Shown here one piece after another: positions 1 to 5,617 of a stretch of DNA of 7,609 nt (positions are counted from its first letter, which is position 1; each line of letters opens with the position of its first letter). The notes below the pieces were generated by a model. That model was not told the DNA's origin. It made no database searches and was given only the letters and a program-made list of their open reading frames with translations. A program made the translations under genes and the position numbers. The stretch lies in assembly GCA_015661585.1 (NCBI GenBank), contig DQVU01000134.1, positions 1-7,609 on the forward strand, written 5' to 3'. This DNA comes from Methanothermococcus okinawensis. GTDB taxonomy: Archaea; AGJL01; Methanococci; Methanococcales; Methanococcaceae.

Positions 1-540
1 TATAGAGTTGTATAATGGACTCTCTACAACATTCACTTCCTCTATTGAGATATTTAACTTTTCAGGATCTAAAGTTAAATTTACACCATTTGTAAGTATA
101 AGTAGATATGGTTTTGTACTAGTGTTAACTGTCTCATTTAAGGATACATCGTATCCGTGACATATACAGAGAGAAACTCTATTTCTTATTGCATTTTTGA
201 ATTTCAATATAAGTTTAGCGTTAGTTTCATACCTATCCTTTCCACCGATTCTCTCAACAGTGATTCCAGTACTATTCAATTTCTCCACGTAGTCATCAAC
301 TACCGCCATTGGACCTCCTACTATAATAACCTTTTCAGGATTTAAAGATAATATTGTATTCAATACATTCTCGTTGTATACTCCCCAGGGGGTTTTTACT
401 ATAGTTACGTTAAGAATTTTTGCAATACTAACTACTCCTCCATAATCTGCTGAATTGTCGCTTACTAGGAATACTTCTGTTGCAGATACCATAGGTACTA
501 CTAACAGAGATAGCAATAATAGTATCAATTTCTTTATCAT
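1..540 (-). CDS. Secreted cell-wall-binding-repeat-2 (CWB2) family protein, N-terminal part, runs off left edge
   Basis: Reading down the minus strand from an ATG at 540, the frame stays open for 180 codons to the window edge, so the gene is partial at its 3' end. Residues 1-20 form a clear signal peptide: basic MIKK, a leucine-rich core, and a small-residue end (PMVSA) before TEVFLVSD. Residues 72-79 (VIIVGGPM) and 95-108 (VERIGGKDRYETNA) are the hallmark of the CWB2 repeat (PF04122), whose consensus has an iiGG strand and an RigGxdRyeTA boundary. In bacteria these repeats anchor proteins to the wall. Methanococcales lack such a wall, so here an S-layer-associated or extracellular role is inference. 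There are several N-x-S/T sequons (for example NVT, NST, NET, NLT, NIS) that could be glycosylated. The start is supported by GGTGA four bases upstream. The family is fairly sure; the function is unknown. Confidence 0.8.
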   Translation of the reverse strand, partial: MIKKLILLLLSLLVVPMVSATEVFLVSDNSADYGGVVSIAKILNVTIVKTPWGVYNENVLNTILSLNPEKVIIVGGPMAVVDDYVEKLNSTGITVERIGGKDRYETNAKLILKFKNAIRNRVSLCICHGYDVSLNETVNTSTKPYLLILTNGVNLTLDPEKLNISIEEVNVVESPLYNSI

Positions 541-610
541 ACTTTCACCTTGTGTCAAATTTTTTATTATTTATTTTTTATAACTATCTAACATTAATTT
601 AATTATTGAT

Positions 611-624
611 GCTATATATAATTT
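611..624 (-). promoter_or_regulatory. Probable TATA box for the CWB2 surface protein gene
   Basis: On the minus strand this reads AAATTATATATAGC, a good archaeal TATA-like element about 75 bases before the ATG at 540. It predicts transcription starting near 590 and a leader of about 50 bases. A second AT-rich stretch (TTATAAAAAATAAAT, about 570-585) lies nearer the gene and could serve instead. This is motif reading only. Confidence 0.4.
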
Positions 625-630
625 ATGACA

Positions 631-835
631 CTATTCTTCGAGTTCTCTCACTAACTCACATCTTCTAACTCACATTTGAAGTAGAACATGAACCAATCCT
701 ACAGAAGGGATTTTAGTATTCCTGAACCTTCCGTTTCAATATTTGTTCCATTACTGCTAAGAATCTTATTTGTTCTATATTACAATAAACTGGGTGGTGT
801 TTGTATTAAATGGACAAGTTCGTGAGAATTGAAGT
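631..835. other. Gap between two minus-strand genes; possible short gene relics, no intact gene
   Basis: The 541-872 interval carries the surface protein's promoter at its left end and the inositol-phosphate synthase terminator at its right end. The middle is less AT-rich than a usual methanococcal spacer, which hints at former coding sequence. On the minus strand a short frame reads EQIRFLAVMEQILKRKVQEY then stops, and another reads NGTNIETEGSGILKSLL then stops. On the plus strand a 45-codon frame starts at ATG 689 (MNQSYRRDFSIPEP...) with no ribosome-binding site before it. None is recognisable. An 11-base direct repeat lies at 651-675. Confidence 0.3.
651..675. repeat. Short tandem direct repeat, 11-base unit with 14-base period
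   Basis: CTAACTCACAT occurs at 651-661 and again at 665-675, separated by CTT. It may be a small tandem duplication in decaying sequence or a binding site; nothing else in the window shares it. Confidence 0.6.
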
Positions 836-847
836 TAATTGTATAAT

Positions 848-860
848 ATCAAAAAAATAG
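848..860 (-). terminator. T-run terminator after inositol-phosphate synthase
   Basis: Sixteen bases past the stop codon the minus strand carries seven consecutive T residues (complement of 851-857), followed by further AT-rich sequence. Archaeal RNA polymerase terminates at such T-runs without needing a hairpin. Confidence 0.5.
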
Positions 861-872
861 AAATGAGAGAGG

Positions 873-2024
873 TTACAACCACTTAGTTTTAAGTCCTGCC
901 CACTGGCGCATCTTTTCATAGGCTATAATTCTTGGTATATTGCCCTTCTCTGCTGGTCCTGGGTTCTTCATATAGAATGCATTAATCTCATACACAGTTC
1001 CCCACTCCTCTCTCTCAATAGCCATCTTTCCTAATCTTACTAAATCAACGAGTAACCCGGCCAACGCTGGACTGTCATTTATCCTTCCATTTATAACAAG
1101 TTCATCTAAGGCGCCGTTGAAACTGACATATTCAATATGCATGGATATAAACTTCCTATCTCCAAGGGGTTCAAGGTATCCAGTTGGTTTTATGTAGTGG
1201 GGTACTTCATAACCTAAGATATCCTTTACAATGCTTGATTTTGTATATTCCTTACTCTTATTCCTCTCCTTATGTGTCAATGCTAAGAAGTCCGTATTTC
1301 CACCTATGTTAAACTGGACTATACTTCTAACGTATCTATTCCTCTGAGCCAAATGGGCTATGGTATCTGCCGTTAAAGGTGTTGCACCAGTTGCCCCATC
1401 GTCTCCAAAGATAATTAAATTACTCTCCTTGGCAAGTTCAAGGAATGCATTATCGTTTGCTATAAGAGTTGGGATTGCATTTATAAATACAGCTCCTCCT
1501 ACATCCTTGGCGTAGAGTGAGGCGGCGTAGGTATATACCTGTGTTGCAGTTAATCTCTCCCTGTCGTCGTTCTCTATGGCTTTAATCAATTCCTCTTTGT
1601 TGTTAAATGGCCTAAATGCTTCAGTTGTACAGACGTTAATGATAACATCAGCCTTCATCTTTTTCCATTCTTCAACAATCTTGTCTATAGCCTCTGTAAG
1701 GGGTCTATCGTCTTCTAAACCTTCTGCCTCAATTGGTAGGTTACGGAGACTTCTTAGGTGTATTCCCTTTCTTACCACTATGTTTTTAAGACTTTCTGGG
1801 ATCTTGTTTCCATCGTATCTCTTAACAACTTCATAGAGGTTCTTTCCAATCTTATCTGTATCTACATCGTAAGAACCAACTATCTTGATGTTTTCTACTT
1901 TTATAGGTAATTCATTTGCCAGGGGAATTCCGTAGTATCCTAATTCTCCATTTTTAATCCTCTCAACACCTATTGCAAATATACTCCCCACATATCCTTG
2001 CCCAAGTATAACAACCCTCACCAT
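873..2024 (-). CDS. ino1: myo-Inositol-1-phosphate synthase (EC 5.5.1.4)
   Basis: This cytoplasmic enzyme converts glucose 6-phosphate to inositol 1-phosphate using a tightly bound NAD, which is reduced and re-oxidised in the cycle. The 383-residue protein shows an N-terminal nucleotide fold with GQGYVG (8-13), the SYDVD strand end (51-55), NVCTTEA (130-136), FGDDGATGATP (206-216), the QFNIGGNTDFLAL block (237-249), KSKEYTKSS (256-264), the active-site lysine region YIKPTGYLEPLGDRK (277-291) and NDSPALAG (316-323). Length fits the short prokaryotic and archaeal form; the eukaryotic enzyme is over 500 residues. By memory it is much closer to the hyperthermophile type (Thermotoga, Pyrococcus) than to Archaeoglobus, which suggests di-myo-inositol phosphate synthesis or inositol phospholipids; that use is inference. 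It is transcribed alone, with its own promoter and a GGTGG six bases before the ATG. The next pathway enzyme is not in the window. Confidence 0.95.
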   Translation of the reverse strand: MVRVVILGQGYVGSIFAIGVERIKNGELGYYGIPLANELPIKVENIKIVGSYDVDTDKIGKNLYEVVKRYDGNKIPESLKNIVVRKGIHLRSLRNLPIEAEGLEDDRPLTEAIDKIVEEWKKMKADVIINVCTTEAFRPFNNKEELIKAIENDDRERLTATQVYTYAASLYAKDVGGAVFINAIPTLIANDNAFLELAKESNLIIFGDDGATGATPLTADTIAHLAQRNRYVRSIVQFNIGGNTDFLALTHKERNKSKEYTKSSIVKDILGYEVPHYIKPTGYLEPLGDRKFISMHIEYVSFNGALDELVINGRINDSPALAGLLVDLVRLGKMAIEREEWGTVYEINAFYMKNPGPAEKGNIPRIIAYEKMRQWAGLKTKWL

Positions 2025-2059
2025 CTCTCCCCACCTCTCCTCCCATTTTAAATTTAATT

Positions 2060-2072
2060 AAATATAAATATA
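2060..2072 (-). promoter_or_regulatory. TATA box for inositol-phosphate synthase
   Basis: The minus strand reads TATATTTATATTT here, centred about 42 bases before the ATG. Initiation near 2041 would give a short leader made almost entirely of the purine-rich ribosome-binding tract (GGGAGGAGAGGTGGGGAGAG). Upstream lies a perfect AT palindrome (2085-2105). Confidence 0.5.
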
Positions 2073-2084
2073 CTTTTATTTTAT

Positions 2085-2105
2085 TAATATAATAATATTA
2101 TATTA
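2085..2105. repeat. Perfect AT-only palindrome upstream of the inositol-phosphate synthase promoter
   Basis: TAATATAAT and ATTATATTA are exact reverse complements on either side of a 3-base centre (AAT). The site lies just upstream of the TATA-like box, where a regulator could bind. Because the region is almost all A and T, a chance palindrome is quite possible. Confidence 0.4.
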
Positions 2106-2219
2106 GATATTACTATAAAACTTATTAATATAATTTTTGGTTTTTTATACACGTAAAGATACTTAGATCTCGTTAGAAAGTTAAAATTTCAAAATTTGAG
2201 AATTCTTGACTCTAATTTT

Positions 2220-2297
2220 TAAGAACTTCTATAGTAGGATAAAATTAAAATAAAGGCTGTATAGATGTAGGAATATAGAGAATTTCAGAAGTTCTTA
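2220..2297. repeat. 11-base perfect inverted repeat at the head of the decayed gene
   Basis: TAAGAACTTCT (2220-2230) is the exact reverse complement of AGAAGTTCTTA (2287-2297), with 56 bases between. The right arm lies inside the decayed coding sequence (encoding part of QKFLE). It may be an accidental duplication, an operator or an end remnant of a mobile element. Confidence 0.5.
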
Positions 2298-2499
2298 GAG
2301 GCTGAAAAGTATAACTTAACATTCGATAGAGATGTTGCAGGGTTTTTGAACTTACATAAATCAAGGTATGTGGTGTCTGCTCCCTGAAAGACTCTTTGAT
2401 GAAGTTTAGCTAATAAAGATAGACGAAAGAGAAGAAATCCTCAAGGATCTGATTATTACAGTATTATTTTTCTTAAATTATCTTGAGAGAGGGATTTAA
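2265..2499 (+). pseudogene. Decayed small gene of unknown family
   Basis: Two adjoining plus-strand frames read like protein but cannot be translated as one product. Segment one begins at ATG 2265, has TAG as its second codon, and continues EYREFQKFLEAEKYN...GFLNLHKSRYV until TGA at 2385. Near 2362-2375 the sense moves to the next frame: MWCLLPERLFDEV, TAG at 2407, then LIKIDEREEILKDLIITV...NYLERGI and TAA at 2497. Correcting one frame change and the stops gives a protein of about 77 residues, rich in charged helices. There is no convincing ribosome-binding site. I do not recognise the family; a mobile-element or integrase relic is possible but unproven. It ends seven bases from the stop of the converging ACT gene. 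Confidence 0.55.
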
Positions 2500-2505
2500 A
2501 TATTT

Positions 2506-2778
2506 TTATATTCTATGCATATACTTAAATATGTCCTCATGTTGTACTATCACCTTTACTCCTATCTCCTCACCAACAGTATGTAACTTCTTTACCAGCT
2601 CCTCAAAATCACTTTTTGACTTCGATATATCCACGAGCATTATCATGGTGAATAGATCTCCCATAATAGACTGCCTTATATCTAATATATTCACGTTATT
2701 CTCTGCAAGTGTAGAGGCTATCTTTGCTACAATCCCTACCTTATCCCTTCCAGTTACCGTTATAACAACCCTTTCCAT
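2506..2778 (-). CDS. UPF0237-type ACT-domain protein
   Basis: This 90-residue protein is a single ACT fold (ACT_6 type, the UPF0237 family that includes M. jannaschii MJ1558, also 90 residues by memory). It opens with strand 1, ERVVITVTGRDKVGIVAKIA (2-21), where GRDKVGIV is the typical turn and helix start. LAENNVNILDIRQSIMGDLFTMIMLVDI (24-51) supplies strands 2 and 3, and a helix at 56-73 leads to the last strand, VKVIVQHEDIF (74-84). ACT domains usually bind amino acids or other small ligands and pair up; the ligand here is unknown. The gene follows nifB in the same direction after 19 bases, so the two are probably one transcript. The start is fixed by GGTGG six bases upstream. A nitrogen- or amino-acid-sensing role is inference from position only. 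Confidence 0.9.
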   Translation of the reverse strand: MERVVITVTGRDKVGIVAKIASTLAENNVNILDIRQSIMGDLFTMIMLVDISKSKSDFEELVKKLHTVGEEIGVKVIVQHEDIFKYMHRI

Positions 2779-2797
2779 TAAATACCACCTAACTCTT

Positions 2798-3679
2798 TTA
2801 ATGGGAGAAGTGCTTTAGATCGTATATATTCAACCTCTTTTCAGATATCAATCCTACAGCATCTGACCTACACTGTTGACATGCCCTAAACTGAGGTAGA
2901 TATCTCTCACATTTTTCCCTTATATTCTTTATCTCCTCACAGGTTGGAGGTCTCAGATCTCTCATCTTGTACAGTGGTATAAGAGGGATGATATTCTGGA
3001 GATGTGCAATATCCTTAAAGGTTCTGGCAACATCTACAATATTGTCCATATTTATCTCAGGTATTAATACAGTATTTATCTTCACTATCAATCCTAAGTC
3101 ATGGGCCTTCTTGATACCTTCTATCTGATTCTTAATAAGTATAGATGCTCCTTCTTCCCCCCTGTATATCTCCCCATCGTAGTATATCCACTCTACAATA
3201 TTCTTAAGTATCTTTGGATCTATGGCATTTACAGTAACTGTTACAGTCTTAACATCTAAGTCTGAAAGTTTCTCGGCATACTTTGGAAGTAGTAGGCCGT
3301 TGGTAGATAGACACTTTATCAAATCTGGAAACTTCTCACCTACGATCTCCAAGGTTTCAAAGGTTTCCTTATTGAATAAACTGTCTCCTGGACCTGCTAT
3401 ACCTACAACCCTTAAATTTGGCATCTTTTTAGTTAACTCCCGTAGGTACCCTTCAACATCTTCAGGTTTCATAATGCGTTTTGCCACTCCTGGCCTCTCC
3501 TCACAACACTCTTTATCTACACTTCTCCTACAGAACTTACAGGCAATGTTACACTTAGGAGCAACAGGTAGATGGACTCTACCTATATTATCGTGAAGTT
3601 TCTCGTTGTAACAGGGATGTACCTTCAATATATGGGCAAATTTAGACATGGATGTTTTTTTACTACTCTTACCACCCAT
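2798..3679 (-). CDS. nifB: Nitrogenase cofactor biosynthesis protein NifB (radical SAM)
   Basis: NifB is a radical SAM enzyme that fuses two [4Fe-4S] units and inserts a carbide and a sulfur to make NifB-co, the core of the nitrogenase FeMo cofactor. The SAM-cluster motif is C43-N-I-A-C47-K-F-C50 within HLPVAPKCNIACKFCRR. Other family signatures are HPCYNEKLHDNIGRVH (21-36), VVGIAGPGDSL (91-101, SAM binding), CLSTNGLLLP (123-132) and FRACQQCRSDAVG (264-276). Cysteines 23, 123, 267 and 270 fit the extra cluster ligands known in NifB. At 293 residues it is the stand-alone archaeal form without the C-terminal NifX-like domain. The ATG is preceded by GGTGA at four bases; the internal Met11 lacks such a site. 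No GGAA-N6-TTCC (NrpR) operator is seen upstream. The presence of nifB suggests but does not prove nitrogen fixation, since no nifHDK is in the window. Confidence 0.96.
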   Translation of the reverse strand: MGGKSSKKTSMSKFAHILKVHPCYNEKLHDNIGRVHLPVAPKCNIACKFCRRSVDKECCEERPGVAKRIMKPEDVEGYLRELTKKMPNLRVVGIAGPGDSLFNKETFETLEIVGEKFPDLIKCLSTNGLLLPKYAEKLSDLDVKTVTVTVNAIDPKILKNIVEWIYYDGEIYRGEEGASILIKNQIEGIKKAHDLGLIVKINTVLIPEINMDNIVDVARTFKDIAHLQNIIPLIPLYKMRDLRPPTCEEIKNIREKCERYLPQFRACQQCRSDAVGLISEKRLNIYDLKHFSH

Positions 3680-3720
3680 TCTTTCACCTATAAAGGGATA
3701 AAATAAAAAAAACTAATTTC

Positions 3721-3735
3721 ATCACTATTAATGAT
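3721..3735. repeat. Imperfect palindrome upstream of nifB
   Basis: ATCACTATTAATGAT is a 15-base dyad with a single mismatched pair around its centre. It lies about 42 bases before the nifB start, between the likely promoter and the gene. It could be an operator, but the match to any known methanogen regulator site is not evident. Confidence 0.35.
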
Positions 3736-3765
3736 TAGAAAACCTTAACAGTAGATCCCTCTCCT

Positions 3766-3778
3766 TAATTATAATATC
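3766..3778 (-). promoter_or_regulatory. Possible TATA box for nifB and the ACT gene
   Basis: The minus strand reads GATATTATAATTA here. It would start transcription near 3745, giving a leader of about 65 bases that contains the palindrome at 3721-3735. Other AT-rich stretches in this 145-base spacer could serve. Confidence 0.3.
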
Positions 3779-3824
3779 TTTCTCTTTATTTTTTTAATTA
3801 CTCCTTTAGAGAGATAAAAAATAT

Positions 3825-5117
3825 TTAAAATGGACATCTGAAATTCCTCCCTGCGTACTTGGGATACCCCAACTCCTCTTCGATTCTTATAAGTTGGTTG
3901 TACTTTGCTGTCCTCTCTCCCCTTGCAGGTGCTCCAGTTTTTATCTGGCCAGTATTTAGAGCAACTGAAAGATCTGCAATAGTTGTATCCTCAGATTCTC
4001 CACTTCTATGGGATACTATAACTCCATAACCACTTCTAAAGGCCAAATTTGCCGCATCTATTGCCTCTGTTAGTGTCCCTATCTGATTCACCTTCAGAAG
4101 TAGTGCATTTGCAGCACCTTTCTTAATACCCTCCCTCAACCTCTCGGTGTTCGTTACAAACAAGTCATCTCCTACTATCTGTATCCCCTTCAACTCCTTT
4201 GTAATCCTTGCAAAACCTTCAAAGTCATCCTCATGAAGGGGATCCTCAATTGAGATGATGTTGTACTCATCTACTATCTCCTTGTAGAGAGATATAAGAT
4301 CATCTGTAGATAACTCCCTACCCTGGAGGACATAACAGTCTTTCTCCCTGTTGTAGAACTCTGTAGCTGCACAGTCTATGGCATACACTATCTTATCCTC
4401 ATAACCTGCCAACTTTACAGCCCTCTCCAGTAGATCTAAGGCCTCTCTTATCTCCTTTACAGGTGGGGCGAATCCCCCCTCATCTCCAACGTTTATTGCA
4501 TCCTTCCCGTATTTATCTAAGATCACCTTCTTCAACGTGTGATAAACCTCTGAAGATATCCTTATAGCCTCAGAGATGGAATCTGCACCTACAGGCATTA
4601 TCATAAACTCCTGGAACTCCAACTGATTACCTCCATGAACACCTCCGTTGAGTATATTCATCATTGGAACTGGCATAACGTAGGAGTTGCAACCTCCAAT
4701 ATACTTGTAGAGTGGTAGGGATGCAGTGTCTGCAGCAGCCTTTGCAACTGCAAGGGATACTGCAAGTATGGCGTTAGCACCTAATTTACGCTTGTTCTCT
4801 GTGGAGTCAAGTTCCTTCATTAACATGTCGATCTCTCTCTGCATACGGGAGTCAAATCCTATTAACTCAGGTTTTATGATGGAGTTGATGTTATCCACTG
4901 CCAGGAGTACCCCTTTGCCTCCAAATCTCATCTCCTTATCTCTAAGTTCTATAGCTTCATGGGCCCCTCTTGAGGCACCACTAGGTACTATGGCCCTACC
5001 GTATCCTCCACCTTTTGTTATAACCTCAACCTCTACTGTGGGATTTCCCCTGGAGTCTATAACTTCTCTACCTATCATATCCTTTATTTCAAATGATTCA
5101 TCTATGTTTTTTAGCAA
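3825..5117 (-). CDS. eno: Enolase (phosphopyruvate hydratase, EC 4.2.1.11), TTG start
   Basis: Enolase interconverts 2-phosphoglycerate and phosphoenolpyruvate in the cytoplasm, a step used mainly for gluconeogenesis in methanogens. The 430-residue protein has the N-terminal capping domain (VIDSRGNPTVEVEV at 19-32; PSGASRGAHEA at 45-55, the mobile loop) and the barrel with its catalytic set: H161 in NGGVHGGN, E213 in GDEGGFAPP, K342 in LLKVNQIGTLTE, H370 in SHRSGESED and K393 in IKTGAPARGERTAKYNQ. Metal ligands correspond to D248, E291 (SIEDPL) and D317 (GDDLF). The start is TTG, supported by GGTGA four bases upstream and by N-terminal similarity (DESFEIKDM) to other methanococcal enolases. 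The first ATG is at codon 14 and would leave no ribosome-binding site. It has its own promoter and no partner gene in the same unit. Confidence 0.97.
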   Translation of the reverse strand: MLKNIDESFEIKDMIGREVIDSRGNPTVEVEVITKGGGYGRAIVPSGASRGAHEAIELRDKEMRFGGKGVLLAVDNINSIIKPELIGFDSRMQREIDMLMKELDSTENKRKLGANAILAVSLAVAKAAADTASLPLYKYIGGCNSYVMPVPMMNILNGGVHGGNQLEFQEFMIMPVGADSISEAIRISSEVYHTLKKVILDKYGKDAINVGDEGGFAPPVKEIREALDLLERAVKLAGYEDKIVYAIDCAATEFYNREKDCYVLQGRELSTDDLISLYKEIVDEYNIISIEDPLHEDDFEGFARITKELKGIQIVGDDLFVTNTERLREGIKKGAANALLLKVNQIGTLTEAIDAANLAFRSGYGVIVSHRSGESEDTTIADLSVALNTGQIKTGAPARGERTAKYNQLIRIEEELGYPKYAGRNFRCPF

Positions 5118-5126
5118 TGTATCACC
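5118..5126 (-). promoter_or_regulatory. Ribosome-binding site that selects the enolase TTG start
   Basis: The minus strand reads GGTGATACA immediately before TTG. GGTGA followed by four bases is the same arrangement found before the CWB2, nifB, regulator and DUF63 genes, so TTG is very probably the true start. Confidence 0.75.
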
Positions 5127-5163
5127 TGTTTCTATTTATTGGAGTTTATTATAATATCCTTTT

Positions 5164-5175
5164 ATTTTTTATACT
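5164..5175 (-). promoter_or_regulatory. TATA box for enolase
   Basis: The minus strand reads AGTATAAAAAAT after an A-rich stretch, about 53 bases before the start codon. Initiation near 5145 would give a leader of about 27 bases. Confidence 0.5.
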
Positions 5176-5239
5176 TTTTTAATAGATCCAGAATTTCAAA
5201 AAATAATATAAAAAATATAATGGATAAAATATATTTTAT

Positions 5240-5329
5240 TTAACCCTGTCCCCATCAAGACGATAATTAAAAAATAATAAAAATTATTATAAAAATAATA
5301 AAGGTAAAAAATGATGGGGAAGTTGTTAA
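5240..5329. repeat. GC-rich inverted repeat in an AT-rich intergenic region (candidate structured element)
   Basis: TCCCCATCA (5249-5257) and TGATGGGGA (5312-5320) are exact reverse complements. After a 4-by-4 unpaired section the arms resume as TTAAC (5240-5244) and GTTAA (5325-5329). The 54-base interior holds a second small hairpin, ATAATAA-AAA-TTATTAT (5274-5290). Runs of C and G stand out strongly against the surrounding A and T, as non-coding RNAs do in hyperthermophile genomes. It could be a small RNA, a long hairpin or two copies of a protein site in opposite directions. No known RNA family is recognised, and no box C/D or tRNA pattern fits. Confidence 0.5.
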
Positions 5330-5490
5330 AAAACAGATAGAGATCTTTCTTTATTTCTAAACCTTGGAGGAAAGGGATTCTCTGAATATCTTCTAACTAT
5401 AACCGTTAGATATTTTTTGTATCATCTCAAAATTCCTGTATTTCTCTCAGTGTTCAGGGAAGATCATGGGATATTTAATGGTTCTATCCA
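5326..5490 (-). pseudogene. Possible relic reading frame, unknown family
   Basis: A single minus-strand frame reads KKWIEPLNIP, TGA, SSLNTERNTGILR, TGA (5422-5424), then YKKYLTVIVRRYSEN followed by PFPPRFRNKERSLSVF and TAA at 5326. The last segment has the look of real protein. Proline and arginine content like NPFPPRFR occurs near the start of some archaeal transposases, so an insertion-sequence fragment is one guess. The same frame remains open upstream to about 5555, but that part is low-complexity lysine and isoleucine from AT-rich DNA. No start or ribosome-binding site is evident. This is weak evidence for a broken gene. Confidence 0.3.
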
Positions 5491-5554
5491 TTTTTTTATT
5501 AGGGTTTTTATTATTTTTATTATTCTTTTGATTACTGCTTTAATGGGAACTAAG

Positions 5555-5568
5555 GTATAAAAAAATAT
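5555..5568 (+). promoter_or_regulatory. TATA box for the DtxR/MntR-family regulator
   Basis: GTATAAAAAAATAT lies about 50-63 bases before the ATG at 5618. Transcription would begin near 5585. That places an upstream ATG at 5570 before the transcript and leaves a leader of about 30 bases. The leader contains TATCCT twice (5586-5591 and 5600-5605), a possible operator. Confidence 0.45.
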
Positions 5569-5617
5569 AATGAATAAAATTAAAATATCCTATTTATACT
5601 ATCCTTATGGTGATTCA

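Noticed and set aside
157..345. Plus-strand open frame of 62 codons
   Set aside because: It is antisense to the CWB2 protein, has no ribosome-binding site and a composition unlike a real protein.
1576..1836. Plus-strand open frame of 86 codons
   Set aside because: It lies wholly antisense to the well-supported inositol-phosphate synthase and has no ribosome-binding site.
2483..2818. Plus-strand open frame of 111 codons
   Set aside because: It mirrors the ACT protein gene; the minus-strand protein has clear family features and this one has none.
3222..3596. Plus-strand open frame of 124 codons
   Set aside because: It is antisense to nifB, whose cysteine motifs are unmistakable.
4726..5154. 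Plus-strand open frame of 142 codons
   Set aside because: It is antisense to enolase and reads as low-complexity serine- and proline-rich sequence.
5311..5386. Possible box C/D guide RNA (ATGATGG ... CTGA)
   Set aside because: The C box is imperfect, no C'/D' pair is found at suitable spacing, and the CTGA match is likely chance.
5570..5617. Sixteen extra N-terminal residues for the regulator
   Set aside because: The upstream ATG lies inside the predicted TATA and start region and has no ribosome-binding site; ATG 5618 has GGTGA at the standard distance.
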